A DNA stretch of 64,000 nucleotides from CAMEON01 sp045128275. GTDB lineage: Bacteria; Bacillota; Clostridia; Oscillospirales; CAG-272. The translations under genes and the position numbers were made by a program. The notes below the pieces were generated by a model, which was not told the DNA's origin, did no database searches, and saw only the letters and a list, made by a program, of their open reading frames with translations. Positions 23,249 through 32,066 of this stretch are shown here, one piece after another (position 1 is the first letter of the stretch; every line of letters starts with the position of its first letter). The stretch covers positions 20,188 through 84,187 of the forward strand of contig JBGVRH010000049.1 of the NCBI GenBank assembly GCA_045128275.1, in the 5' to 3' direction.

Positions 23249-24820
23249 ATGAGTATTGGATTGATCTTTACCCTGGCCGTCGCCGCCTACGCGCTGGTGT
23301 TGGCTCTCATTTATCTGTTCGCCGCCGCCAAGCGGAGCTGGATCATGGCGGTGGTGCGTATCGGCATTACTGTAGCCTCGGCTATCGCGGCCATTCCTCT
23401 GACCAAGCTGTTGGCCGAGTTTCTGTCGGATACGGTGTACGGTCTGATCCTGCCCCGCTTGGGTAGCGAGCTGGAGGCCTTTCTGACTGCGGTTCCCGTA
23501 GGTGCCGAGGGCATGCGGGTGATCGCCTCGCTGATCGTGGCTCCCATTCTGTATCTGCTGGTCTTCCTGCTCCTGCGTTGGGTGATCTCTGTGATCATGT
23601 GGATCGTGGAGAAGTGCGTGCCTGTTCTGAAAAAGCGCTCCCTGCGGGGTGTCTCCATGCCCTTGGGCGCTCTGAACGGCATCCTGATCGCCGCCGTGAC
23701 CCTGATCCCCCTGTGTGGCTACATGGTCTTTGCTTCCCATCTGGTGGGTACCTTTGTGGATACGGGCATGACGGACACGGCCCTGGTGCAGGAGAACGTG
23801 CTGGAGCCCTTTGGTCTTACGGAGGATGACCTGTCGGATCTCGCGGAGGGGCTGGAAGGCCATCCTGTGGTCGCGGGGATCCATAACACCATCGGAAAGC
23901 CTGTCTATACCACGCTGACCACCGACGAGCTGGACGCTTCCGAGACCCACGGCCAGACTGTGGAGATGAACCTGGAGCGGGAGCTGGGCGGGCTTTTGGT
24001 CACCGCCTCCCACGCCATGGAGGTGGTCGAGTCCATGGAGCGGGAGAGCTATACGCCTGCTGACAAGGAGCAGCTGTTCGCCACCGCTGATTCCTTCTTT
24101 GAGTCGGAGTGGATCCGCCTGCTGGCCGCCGATACCCTGGTGGACATGTCCGAGACGTGGCTGGAGAACAAGCCCTTCGCAGGGATCGAACGCCCTGCGC
24201 TGGACGCGGCTCTGAACCCCACCGTCAACCGTCTGCTGGAGATCCTGGCCGCCGAGACGCCCGATACGCTGGAGGAGGACATTCACGTGATCCTGGACGT
24301 GACGGGCGATCTGCTGGTCAACGATCTGCTGAAGAAGAACGCGGACTACACCGCCATGGTACAGCGCATGGGACAGAGCGGACTTCTGACCGATATGCTG
24401 GCCAAGCTGGAGGAGAGCGACCGTCTGCAGGCTCTGGCTGTTGAGCTGAAGGCCCTGGCTATCCGTCTGGTGTCCAACATGCTGGGCGTGGATAAGCTCC
24501 AGAGCGGTGAGTACGCCGAGATGATGGGCGACGTGGCAGGGACTCTGACCGACGCGCTGGATATGAGCGAGGCCGAGCGTGACGCGCTGATCCTGGATAC
24601 GGTGAAGAACAACTTCGCCGACCAGGGATTCGACGTTCCCGACGAGATGGTGCTGAATATGTCCCATGAGATGATCGACCAGCTGGGTGCTGACGGTGAG
24701 ATCACCGAGGCCGAGCTGACCGACTATCTGGTTAACCACGCCGACGAGGGCTTCGACATTATGGGTGACGTGGAGATCCCCGAGGAGCTGCCCGAGGATC
24801 TGCCCAACGTTCAGCCTTGA
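23249..24820 (+). CDS. CvpA-like polytopic membrane protein
   Basis: A 523-residue protein from ATG 23249 behind GGGAGGA; the frame is open upstream, but the promoter lies there. The N-terminal part holds four hydrophobic segments (about 3-26, 31-53, 88-111 and 135-160) arranged as in CvpA/colicin V production proteins. It is followed by a long hydrophilic region of about 350 residues, rich in Glu, Asp and Leu and mostly helical, with no recognised motif. CvpA family members act in envelope homeostasis, but the specific role here is unknown and the similarity is weak. It is monocistronic, with a shared terminator at 24839. Confidence 0.65.
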   Translation: MSIGLIFTLAVAAYALVLALIYLFAAAKRSWIMAVVRIGITVASAIAAIPLTKLLAEFLSDTVYGLILPRLGSELEAFLTAVPVGAEGMRVIASLIVAPILYLLVFLLLRWVISVIMWIVEKCVPVLKKRSLRGVSMPLGALNGILIAAVTLIPLCGYMVFASHLVGTFVDTGMTDTALVQENVLEPFGLTEDDLSDLAEGLEGHPVVAGIHNTIGKPVYTTLTTDELDASETHGQTVEMNLERELGGLLVTASHAMEVVESMERESYTPADKEQLFATADSFFESEWIRLLAADTLVDMSETWLENKPFAGIERPALDAALNPTVNRLLEILAAETPDTLEEDIHVILDVTGDLLVNDLLKKNADYTAMVQRMGQSGLLTDMLAKLEESDRLQALAVELKALAIRLVSNMLGVDKLQSGEYAEMMGDVAGTLTDALDMSEAERDALILDTVKNNFADQGFDVPDEMVLNMSHEMIDQLGADGEITEAELTDYLVNHADEGFDIMGDVEIPEELPEDLPNVQP

Positions 24821-24832
24821 CCGAATCAAATA

Positions 24833-24868
24833 AAAAGCAGGAGGACTCCTTTCGGGGTCCTCCTTTCT
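24833..24868. terminator. Bidirectional terminator between CvpA-like and XRE genes
   Basis: AGGAGGACTCC pairs with GGGGTCCTCCT around a TTTC loop (24839-24864). An A run on the left gives the minus strand a strong T tail; the plus-strand tail is weaker. Confidence 0.8.
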
Positions 24869-24875
24869 CGTTGGG

Positions 24876-26354
24876 TCAGTCCTTTTCTTCCATTTGCGCG
24901 CGGAGGGATTCAAGCTCGCTTCGCAGATCCTCCGCCTCGTCCATGGCCTCCTCGGCCTGGCTCTGCGCGTCCTCCAGCTGACTTTCCAGGTCGGCGACGG
25001 CGGTCTCCAACCTGGCGATCTTTTCTTCCAGACTGCTCATGAAGCCGCTGAGCTGAACCTTGGGGGTGCCCTCCAGAAACTCAATTTGGGAAATCTCAAA
25101 GGACGCGCCCTGGTTCTCAATGGGGTCGAGGCGCAGGCCCGTGAGGGTGCCGTGCCAGGAGCCGTGGATGGAGGTGTCGATGTAGATGTCCTGCATCTGA
25201 TCGGTGGCGAGGTAGTGGACGCTGATACAGCGTTGCTCGGTGTAATCGTCACAGCCCTCGGTCTTGAAATAGAGCTTCATCTCGGCGTTGCAGTTGATGT
25301 TGAGCGTCGTGCGGTAGGTGCCTCGGTTGCGGTCGAAGAGGGAGGTCTTCATGCGGAGGTGGATGTAGCGTACCTTGCTTGCGTCGATGGAGAGGTCATC
25401 GTTTATGAGCATGGGGTCGTAGACCTGCTTTGTGATCTTGGCGGGGATGGAGGTGAAGGCAATACCGACGGGGAACTCCGCCTGTTGGGCGTTCTGCACG
25501 TAGCAACGCGGGGAGGCGTTGCCGTCCGCCTTTTCTTTGGACATGAGCAGGGGGGACAGGTCTGCGACCAGCTCTCCTCTATCATTCATGAGGGCAACGT
25601 AGTCTATGGTCGCGGTGCCGTCTCCCGTGTCGAAGGGGTCGATGCGCAGACCTGTCAGAGTGCCGCGGAACAAGGAACTTTGCAGATGGATATCCACATT
25701 GCACCAATTGCCTACAGGGTAGCCTGACCGAGCGCATTTGTGCCCGTCCCAGTTCGGGTTTTCTTCGGTCGTATAGAATACGAACAGGTTGAGCTGCCGA
25801 TAGGGGAAGCTTCCATTGGAAGATAGATGAATGAGCAGGTGCATGGGGCTCTCGATCTTCACCGAAAGGCCTTCCAGAATGAGCTGGGGATCTACAGCGG
25901 CACCGACGGCGCGCTCTACGGGGATGGCTTTACAGACCAGCGCGGCACCTTGGTGATCGTCCAAGATACAGAGTCCATCTGGCTTCCACTTCTTCTTTTC
26001 CTCGGCGGTCATTCTGGTGAAGTCAAAGCTTTCTACGCGGGGAGCGTCACGGAGTTGGATCTCCCGCATGGCGTGATCGTCCTTTTCGGTGAGCATGGCG
26101 AGGAGGCGTTCCAGGGAGCTGACCCGGGATTCCAACTCGTTTTCCCGGGCTTTCGGGGAGGAGAGACCCAGCAGCTCGTCGGTGGAGATGCCGAAGAGCT
26201 TTGCGATCTCGAGGATCAATTCCAAATCGGGGTTGGCGACGCCCCGCTCCCACTTGGAGACGGCTTGGGGGGAGATGACCAGCCTGGAGGCCAGCGCCTC
26301 TTGGGTCATGCCCGCGTCGCGGCGCAGCTCTGCGATCTTTTCACCGATGTTCAT
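24876..26354 (-). CDS. XRE-family regulator with tandem jelly-roll-like domains and C-terminal coiled coil
   Basis: A 492-residue cytoplasmic protein. Residues 1-64 are a Cro/C1-type helix-turn-helix (MTQEALASRLVISPQAVSKW, then ERGVANPDLELILEIAKLF), so DNA binding is well supported. Two homologous beta-rich domains follow, about 125-257 and 285-425. Each ends in the same pattern, RGTLTGLRIDPFDTGDGTATIDYV and WHGTLTGLRLDPIENQGAS with FEISQIEFL, which is the edge-strand signature of galactose-binding-like carbohydrate modules. The last about 55 residues are a Glu/Ala coiled coil, probably for dimerisation. It sits next to a GH36 alpha-galactosidase on the same strand. A sugar-sensing regulator is my inference. 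Confidence 0.78.
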   Translation of the reverse strand: MNIGEKIAELRRDAGMTQEALASRLVISPQAVSKWERGVANPDLELILEIAKLFGISTDELLGLSSPKARENELESRVSSLERLLAMLTEKDDHAMREIQLRDAPRVESFDFTRMTAEEKKKWKPDGLCILDDHQGAALVCKAIPVERAVGAAVDPQLILEGLSVKIESPMHLLIHLSSNGSFPYRQLNLFVFYTTEENPNWDGHKCARSGYPVGNWCNVDIHLQSSLFRGTLTGLRIDPFDTGDGTATIDYVALMNDRGELVADLSPLLMSKEKADGNASPRCYVQNAQQAEFPVGIAFTSIPAKITKQVYDPMLINDDLSIDASKVRYIHLRMKTSLFDRNRGTYRTTLNINCNAEMKLYFKTEGCDDYTEQRCISVHYLATDQMQDIYIDTSIHGSWHGTLTGLRLDPIENQGASFEISQIEFLEGTPKVQLSGFMSSLEEKIARLETAVADLESQLEDAQSQAEEAMDEAEDLRSELESLRAQMEEKD

Positions 26355-26396
26355 TGTGTATCTGCCTTTCTGTGTGTTGTGTGGGCTTCTGCTTTT

Positions 26397-26424
26397 ATTG
26401 TACCATATTCGGGGGAAAAGTCAA
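26397..26424 (-). promoter_or_regulatory. Sigma-A promoter of the XRE gene
   Basis: On the minus strand TTGACT (26424-26419), a 16-nt spacer and TACAAT (26402-26397), about 42 nt before the start codon. Confidence 0.78.
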
Positions 26425-26513
26425 TAACTTGTTTTTCGGTTCGCTCAACCAACGGTTTAGGAGGGGGGCGGTGGGTCTGTATCCCGATTAAACAAGGATA
26501 CCGTTATGTTGGC

Positions 26514-26656
26514 GGGCGGCCACGCGGAGTCTCCCCTACAAGCAAATCTTATTGCGTATCAATAAATTTTCGGGTGTCCTGTGTTTCTTGAAATTGTGTG
26601 TAGGGGCGGCCCCGTGTGGCCGCCCGAGGAGCGACGAGGGCGTCGCTCCCTACAAC
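26514..26656. repeat. MITE-like inverted-repeat element
   Basis: A 27-bp arm at 26514-26540 is matched, 23 of 27 positions, by the reverse complement at 26599-26625; both arms carry the GGGCGGCCAC and CCCCTACA ends. The AT-rich centre (26541-26598) has no gene. A second hairpin, GGAGCGAC/GTCGCTCC, follows at about 26627-26650 and ends in CCCTAC. The arrangement fits a non-autonomous palindromic element. No transposase is present. The rest of the 26355-26783 gap is otherwise empty apart from the promoter and the terminator. Confidence 0.65.
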
Positions 26657-26732
26657 AGGGGAAATCTTACCGCTAAACCGCAATGTTGAAGGGAGGCTGA
26701 ACCGTTCCGTGCGCTTGATCCTACGGAACAAA

Positions 26733-26763
26733 ATGCCGCCGAGGGGGAGACCGTCGGCGGCAT
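26733..26763 (-). terminator. Terminator of the alpha-galactosidase gene
   Basis: ATGCCGCCGA (26733-26742) and TCGGCGGCAT (26754-26763) are a perfect 10-bp stem with an 11-nt loop. The minus-strand tail reads TTTTGTT. Confidence 0.78.
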
Positions 26764-26783
26764 GGGGGATGGTATGGTGAAGA

Positions 26784-28769
26784 TCAGCTCTTGGTATAGA
26801 ACCAAATCACGCCGGATCTGTGGGGCAGCTTGTCCGAGAATCCCTCGGCGGCCAGCTTGGCACCGGATACCGTGAAGGTTCTCTTGCCCAGCTCATCAGT
26901 GAAGGTGTAGGTCTTGGTCTCGTCGATGTGGAGATTGCGGAGGGTGATGCTGTCGGCCTTGACGCGGACGTTGCGGATGATCTGGACAAAGCCCTCGGCC
27001 TCCCCGTCGAACTGCATGGCGTACCAGTCCTCGGTGGACTTGCGGCAGACGGTGAGGGGGTAGTAGTCGCAGGTCAGCTCCAGCTTCGCGGCCTTGCGCC
27101 AGACGGGATGGAAGCGGCGGCCCACGGCGTAGACCTCGTCGGGGTGGTAGAACTCGATCATGGAGGTCAGGGCGGGGGTCAGGGCGTTCTGGTAGCCGAA
27201 ATCGTCTATCTGATGCTGCTGACCGTTGTAGTTACCGTCGGGCTCGTCCCAGTTGTAGTTATGGGCGCGGAAGTAGGGGATCCACTCGAACATTTCCCGG
27301 TGCTGCTTCTGCTTGATATAGTGGTCACCGTAGCCCACGTCGGTGTAGTGGAGAGGCACGGCGCGGCGCATGGTCTCGGGGTCGTTGCGGCGGCCGCCCG
27401 AGGCGCAGGAGTCCATCCACAGACTGGGATTGCGCTCGATGAGGGTATCCCAGTAGCGGTAGTAGCCGAGGATATGGAGGTTCTCCAGGACACCCTCGCG
27501 GTCGGGCTGAGTGTTATGCGCCCAGTAGGGGGCGGGGGGGAAGTTGAAGTCCTGGCGGTAGATCTTGATGTGGGAGTCCTTGATGATGGCGTCGATGGTG
27601 TCGATGAGCCAATCGCAGGCGGCGGGGTTGCCCAGATCGAACAGGGCGTTGTCCGCCAGCCAGGGGTTATCGTCGCGGAGGTAGTGGAGGAGCCACTCGG
27701 GATGCTGGTTCCACAGATCCGAGCCGCGGCGGACGCGCTCGGGCTCAAACCAGACCAGGAAGTCGATGCCCTCCTTTTGGAGCTTCTCGCCTACGGGCCC
27801 CATACCGCGGGGGAAGTGGTCGGGGTTGGGGTACCAGTTGCCCGTCATGGGCCAATCGTTGTTACAGGGATACCAGCCCGCGTCGATCCACCAGATGTCG
27901 GGCTTGAGGCCGCCTGCAAGGTAGGTGTCAATGGCGGCCAGCTGATTCTCCTCGGTGACACCGCAGAACTCGGGGAGGCCGTCGATCATCCAGGTGTGGA
28001 GCACCAGCTTGGGATCCAGGGGATGGCCGTCCTCACGGGGGAGGATGTGGTCAATGTAGAAGGAGCGCCAGAGGTTGCGGCCGCGATCATCCCCGTCGGT
28101 GAAGGCCTGCACCGTGAGGCGGGGGGTACGGACGGTCTCACCGGGCTTCAGGTAGGAGCGGAAGGTAGCCTGACCCACGGTGACGCGGGTCTCGTCAAAG
28201 TCTCCCGCGCTTTGGAGCTTGGCCTCCAGCCTCCACGTGCCCGACCAGCCTACGGCAATATTGAAGCCGTGGCCGTTATGGGTGAACAGGCGCATGTAGG
28301 GGAAGGCCCCGTTACAGGGGGTGCCGTCGCCGCAGGGCTGCTTGACAATGCCCTCGGCGGTAACGGGGGTCGTCCACCACTCGTAGCCGTCGGGGGTGCA
28401 GGTATCGCCGTTGCCGTGGTAGAGGGTGGGGTTCTCAGCGGGGAGGGAGAGGTCAAAATGCCAATCCGAGATGATGGGGGAGTGATCTGCGCCGTCGTTG
28501 GTGATATACATGACCCAGTCGGTCACGGCGTAGTCGCGGTACTCGATGCACTCGGCCCGCAGGGTCAGCCCCTCGGGGGTGGTAGCGGTGTAGGTGGCCT
28601 CGGAAATGGCCGAGTCGATACGGCGTCGGGTGACCTTGGGGGAGAAGGCGGCGGGGAAGCCGCGGTAGGTCTTGCCTCCGACGGTATAGGTAACGGGGAT
28701 CTGTTCGGGAGTGGTCGTACAGGCGGGGAGGTATGCGCTCAGAGCGATGTCGCTTCGTGTAGCTTTCAT
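26784..28769 (-). CDS. Alpha-galactosidase, GH36 family
   Basis: A 661-residue enzyme without a signal peptide, so it acts in the cytoplasm on imported alpha-galactosides such as melibiose or raffinose sugars. A beta-sandwich N-terminal domain (about 1-250) precedes the catalytic barrel. KPDIWWIDAGWYP is the GH36 WxD segment, the nucleophile is Asp407 in YRQDFNF, and the acid/base is Asp463 in SCASGGRRND. The length is typical of the shorter clostridial GH36 proteins. The start ATG 28769 has AAAGGAA upstream and its own promoter. It is followed on the same strand by the regulator at 24876, but a terminator and the inverted-repeat element separate them. Confidence 0.9.
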   Translation of the reverse strand: MKATRSDIALSAYLPACTTTPEQIPVTYTVGGKTYRGFPAAFSPKVTRRRIDSAISEATYTATTPEGLTLRAECIEYRDYAVTDWVMYITNDGADHSPIISDWHFDLSLPAENPTLYHGNGDTCTPDGYEWWTTPVTAEGIVKQPCGDGTPCNGAFPYMRLFTHNGHGFNIAVGWSGTWRLEAKLQSAGDFDETRVTVGQATFRSYLKPGETVRTPRLTVQAFTDGDDRGRNLWRSFYIDHILPREDGHPLDPKLVLHTWMIDGLPEFCGVTEENQLAAIDTYLAGGLKPDIWWIDAGWYPCNNDWPMTGNWYPNPDHFPRGMGPVGEKLQKEGIDFLVWFEPERVRRGSDLWNQHPEWLLHYLRDDNPWLADNALFDLGNPAACDWLIDTIDAIIKDSHIKIYRQDFNFPPAPYWAHNTQPDREGVLENLHILGYYRYWDTLIERNPSLWMDSCASGGRRNDPETMRRAVPLHYTDVGYGDHYIKQKQHREMFEWIPYFRAHNYNWDEPDGNYNGQQHQIDDFGYQNALTPALTSMIEFYHPDEVYAVGRRFHPVWRKAAKLELTCDYYPLTVCRKSTEDWYAMQFDGEAEGFVQIIRNVRVKADSITLRNLHIDETKTYTFTDELGKRTFTVSGAKLAAEGFSDKLPHRSGVIWFYTKS

Positions 28770-28821
28770 GGGGTGTACCGTTCCTTTTCATAGAGTCCCG
28801 CGCTTGGCGGGGTACGGGTAC

Positions 28822-28850
28822 AGTATACCATAAAACGCGATGAAATGCAA
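28822..28850 (-). promoter_or_regulatory. Sigma-A promoter of the alpha-galactosidase gene
   Basis: On the minus strand TTGCAT (28850-28845), a 17-nt spacer and TATACT (28827-28822). Confidence 0.78.
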
Positions 28851-28944
28851 CGGGTTTTGTGGAAAAACACAGGAATAATTCGCGGAGGACTATCGGTTTA
28901 TCTTCAGTTCATAATGTTTCCCGAAAATTGTCACATTTTGGGTA

Positions 28945-28973
28945 TTTACAAAAGGATCAAGTGGTGGTATAAT
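28945..28973 (+). promoter_or_regulatory. Sigma-A promoter of the YwaF-like gene, followed by a start-site hairpin
   Basis: TTTACA at 28945-28950, a 17-nt spacer, then TATAAT at 28968-28973. The transcript would begin almost at once with the hairpin AACCGCG/CGCGGTT (about 28980-29000) followed by TATTTTTT, which could cap the RNA 5' end or attenuate transcription. Confidence 0.78.
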
Positions 28974-29026
28974 GAGAAAAACCGCGCCCGAACGCGGTTT
29001 ATTTTTTGCGACAAGGAGACAAGACT

Positions 29027-29767
29027 ATGCAGTGGGGTTCCTTTGGTATCGTTCACATCTCGACCCTCGTCATCGCCGCCGCCCTCGTCGTGGGGATCTA
29101 TTTTCTGCTCAAGCATCTGCCTGAGCGAGTGCGCTACTTCTCCATTCTGGCTCTGTCCTTCTCGGGCATCGTGGCCATTCTCTACAATCTGATCGCCTGG
29201 GGCTCTCCCCTGGAGTATCTGCCCTTCCATATGTGCTCCATTCTGGCCATCATGCTCCCCATCACGGTGCTGACCAAGAGCCGCTACATGGGCAATCTCC
29301 TTCTGGTATGGTGTCTGGGCTCCCTTCTGGCCCTCATCATCAATCACGCCTCGGGGCATTTTATCATTCCCTCGGCGGCTTTCTTCATTTATTATATACC
29401 CCACGTCTTTGAGTTCGGCGTGGTGATCTACCTCTTCAAGTTCGGCTACGTCAAGAAGGACTACAAGTGCATCCCTGTGACCGTGGGGGCTACGGTGGTG
29501 ATCTATACCATCGTCCATCTCATCAACGTGGCATTGACCCGCTACGTGGAGGACAACGAGATCGTGGACTACGCGGGGAACCTTCTGACCTTCAACTATA
29601 TGTTCTCCATGACCCCCGACAACCCCGTGTTGGCATTATTCTGGAAGGTGATCCCTCATGCCTACTGGTATATGTACTGCGCCGTGGTGGTGCTGGTGGT
29701 GTATCTGGTGATACTGTACCTGCCCCAGATCGTTCGGGCCATCAAGGATAAAAAGAACGCCAAATGA
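29027..29767 (+). CDS. YwaF-type (TIGR02206/TMEM164-like) membrane protein
   Basis: A 246-residue polytopic protein behind AAGGAG, with seven hydrophobic segments. The motif YLPFHMCSI near residue 65 and NPVLALFWKVIPHAYWYMY near residue 205 match the conserved His and Trp/Tyr positions of the YwaF family. The eukaryotic relative TMEM164 is an acyltransferase, but bacterial members are uncharacterised. INHASGHFI adds a further conserved-looking His pair. It is monocistronic with a terminator at 29815. Confidence 0.75.
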   Translation: MQWGSFGIVHISTLVIAAALVVGIYFLLKHLPERVRYFSILALSFSGIVAILYNLIAWGSPLEYLPFHMCSILAIMLPITVLTKSRYMGNLLLVWCLGSLLALIINHASGHFIIPSAAFFIYYIPHVFEFGVVIYLFKFGYVKKDYKCIPVTVGATVVIYTIVHLINVALTRYVEDNEIVDYAGNLLTFNYMFSMTPDNPVLALFWKVIPHAYWYMYCAVVVLVVYLVILYLPQIVRAIKDKKNAK

Positions 29768-29814
29768 CCGCGCGGAGCACAGAGAGGCTACGGATCAAAA
29801 GCAATCTACGGTAT

Positions 29815-29848
29815 AACACCGCGGTTTTCCCGCGGTGTTTCGATTTTT
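29815..29848 (+). terminator. Terminator of the YwaF-like gene
   Basis: AACACCGCGG (29815-29824) and CCGCGGTGTT (29830-29839) form a perfect 10-bp stem with a TTTTC loop, followed by TCGATTTTTTTT. Confidence 0.9.
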
Positions 29849-29892
29849 TTTGAAAAATCCAGCAAATACGGGAACAATCGTGGAATAGGCTA

Positions 29893-29921
29893 TTGCATCC
29901 CTGACACTTTTGTGGTACAAT
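29893..29921 (+). promoter_or_regulatory. Sigma-A promoter of the M3 peptidase gene
   Basis: TTGCAT at 29893-29898, a 17-nt spacer, then TACAAT at 29916-29921. The start codon is at 29970. Confidence 0.75.
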
Positions 29922-29969
29922 ATCCTATATACGATACTTTTACAGTATTCACAGCAAAGGAGAACGTCT

Positions 29970-32012
29970 ATGAAAAGAACACTGTCACTCTTATTGGCCT
30001 TCGTGATGCTGCTTGCGGTCGTGTCCGGCGTGGTCGGATGCTCCCATGAGCATAAATTTGTGCTGTCCGAGGCTGATTCCAAGCCTGTGACCTGCACGGA
30101 GGACGGCCTTGAGGTCATGGTCTGCTCCTGCGGCGAGAAGCAGGAGAAGGTGATCCCCCACACAGGCCATGACTTGAAGCTGTCCCTGGAAAGTAAGCCC
30201 ACCTGTACCGGCACCGGCATGGCTGACTACAAATGCACCAAGTGCGGCAAGATGGAATGCACCAACATCGAGGCTCTTGGTCATAACTACGAGGAGACTG
30301 CTTCGGAGCCCTCCCGCGTCAAGCGCTGCCTGAACGAGGGTTGTACCAGCTGCGTATGGGGTGGATCCGGTGACAAGCACAAGGAAGCCCTGACCTTCCA
30401 CTTCACCAAGGAGGACGAGGCTGCCATCGACGCCAAGTACGATGAGGTGAAGGGCATGGTCGAGGCGGCGGCCAAGTACGATCCCGCTCTGCACGGCTAT
30501 GCGGAGACCGGCGCGCTGGCCGAGGAATACGCTGTTGTTGAACAGGCCCACAACGAGCTGTATGAGCTGATCATGAACGCCCTGTCCCAGGGACGGCTCG
30601 CCATGATCGCTTACTACTGCGATATGAAGAACACCGAGCTGGAGGAGACTTACTCCTATATGATGGACTATGAGACCGCTGTGGTCGCCAAGTTCTATAC
30701 CCTCTCCCGCCCCTTCTACGACTCTTGCTACCGCGATCACTTTTACTTTGGTATGTCCGAGGAGGAGATCAACGCGTTCCTGTTTGACTCCGACGCGATC
30801 TCCAATCCCGCATACACCGCTCTCAAGGAAAAGAACAACGCCATTGAGACCGAGTTCCTGGCTCTCTCTCCCTCGGAGCAGAGAGAAAAGCTGCCCGCTA
30901 TGTACGAGGAGTTCGCCAAGAACAACAACGAGATGGCAAGGCTGATGGGCTATGACAACTATCTGGAGTATGCCTACGAGAACGTGTATGGCAGAGATTA
31001 CACCTATCAGGACGTGGCAGAGCTGTCCGGCTACATCAAGACTCATATCTCTCCCGTATTCAACGAGCTCTACACCACCTTCCGAAACCTGACCGGCTAC
31101 ACCGACGAGGAGCTGGCGATCTACAACAGCCAGTGCTCCTCCCCCTTCTTCTCCACCCTGCAGGGGAACACCCTGGTCAACGATTATATCGATCTGATGG
31201 CCTTCACCTCCAATCCCGATAAGAACATTACCTTCTCCGATGAGTTCAACAAGCTGATGGGTGACGGCAATATGTTCCGCGGCGAATATGAGGGCGCGTT
31301 CGTGACCACCGTTTATGAGGCCAAGATGCCCATCGCTTACTTTGGTAAGGGCTATGACAGCTGCTTTACCGTTGTCCATGAGTTCGGTCACTACATGAAT
31401 GAAATTTACAGCTTCGAGTTCTACGCGGACGAGGACTATTCCCAGTCCTACGACCTTTTGGAAATGCACTCGCAGGGCAACGAGCTCCTGTATCTCTGCT
31501 ACCTGGAAAACAACGCGGACTTCCCTCAGGTAGCGAACACGCTGATCAGGACCTACGCGCTGGTCAATATGTTCTACTCCGCCATGACGGGCTTTACCGT
31601 GGACAGCTTTGAGCAGGCTGTTTATCTGGACACCTATACGGGTACCCATGCCGATACCATCATGGCTGACGGCACCATCACCGCGGACGAATACGATCTG
31701 CTCTATCAGGGCATCTGCACCGACTACGGCGTGCTGGACGCCATGGACGGCTATTGGGAGTACGGCATGACCATTACCTCTCCCTGCTACTACGTTTCCT
31801 ACAGTGTGTCCGCCATCTCTGTGCTGCAGCTGTACGAGGTCGCGCAAACCGATGGCTTTGACGTGGCCAAGGAGCAGTACCTCAAGCTCTTCACCTACGT
31901 TGACGAGGACCCTGAGATGGGTATGCAGGATATTCTGAAATACGCCGGTATGCTTTCCTTCAAAGACGAGCAGCTCTACGTGGATCTCTCCGCCTATTTT
32001 GCGAGAAAGTAA
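29970..32012 (+). CDS. M3-family metallopeptidase lipoprotein (oligoendopeptidase F-like)
   Basis: A 680-residue protein from ATG 29970 behind AAAGGAG. Residues 1-24 are a lipoprotein signal with lipobox VVGC (Cys24), so it is anchored outside the cytoplasmic membrane. Residues about 25-135 contain two Cys-rich repeats (TCTEDG..VCSCG and TCTGTG..CTKCG, each followed by GH), a small module common on clostridial surface proteins. The rest is an M3 peptidase fold with the zinc site His470-Glu471-x-x-His474 in VVHEFGHYM. Most oligoendopeptidase F enzymes are cytoplasmic, so the surface location is notable. A role in trimming extracellular peptides, perhaps feeding the opp transporter, is inference. 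Confidence 0.86.
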   Translation: MKRTLSLLLAFVMLLAVVSGVVGCSHEHKFVLSEADSKPVTCTEDGLEVMVCSCGEKQEKVIPHTGHDLKLSLESKPTCTGTGMADYKCTKCGKMECTNIEALGHNYEETASEPSRVKRCLNEGCTSCVWGGSGDKHKEALTFHFTKEDEAAIDAKYDEVKGMVEAAAKYDPALHGYAETGALAEEYAVVEQAHNELYELIMNALSQGRLAMIAYYCDMKNTELEETYSYMMDYETAVVAKFYTLSRPFYDSCYRDHFYFGMSEEEINAFLFDSDAISNPAYTALKEKNNAIETEFLALSPSEQREKLPAMYEEFAKNNNEMARLMGYDNYLEYAYENVYGRDYTYQDVAELSGYIKTHISPVFNELYTTFRNLTGYTDEELAIYNSQCSSPFFSTLQGNTLVNDYIDLMAFTSNPDKNITFSDEFNKLMGDGNMFRGEYEGAFVTTVYEAKMPIAYFGKGYDSCFTVVHEFGHYMNEIYSFEFYADEDYSQSYDLLEMHSQGNELLYLCYLENNADFPQVANTLIRTYALVNMFYSAMTGFTVDSFEQAVYLDTYTGTHADTIMADGTITADEYDLLYQGICTDYGVLDAMDGYWEYGMTITSPCYYVSYSVSAISVLQLYEVAQTDGFDVAKEQYLKLFTYVDEDPEMGMQDILKYAGMLSFKDEQLYVDLSAYFARK

Positions 32013-32021
32013 AATGACCAA

Positions 32022-32046
32022 AGGGCCGCCCCCACGGGGCGGCCCT
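32022..32046. terminator. Bidirectional hairpin between M3 peptidase and alcohol dehydrogenase
   Basis: AGGGCCGCCCC (32022-32032) and GGGGCGGCCCT (32036-32046) form a perfect 11-bp stem with a CAC loop between convergent genes. The T runs are short on both sides. Confidence 0.7.
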
Positions 32047-32066
32047 ATTCTCATTGTGTATGAAAT

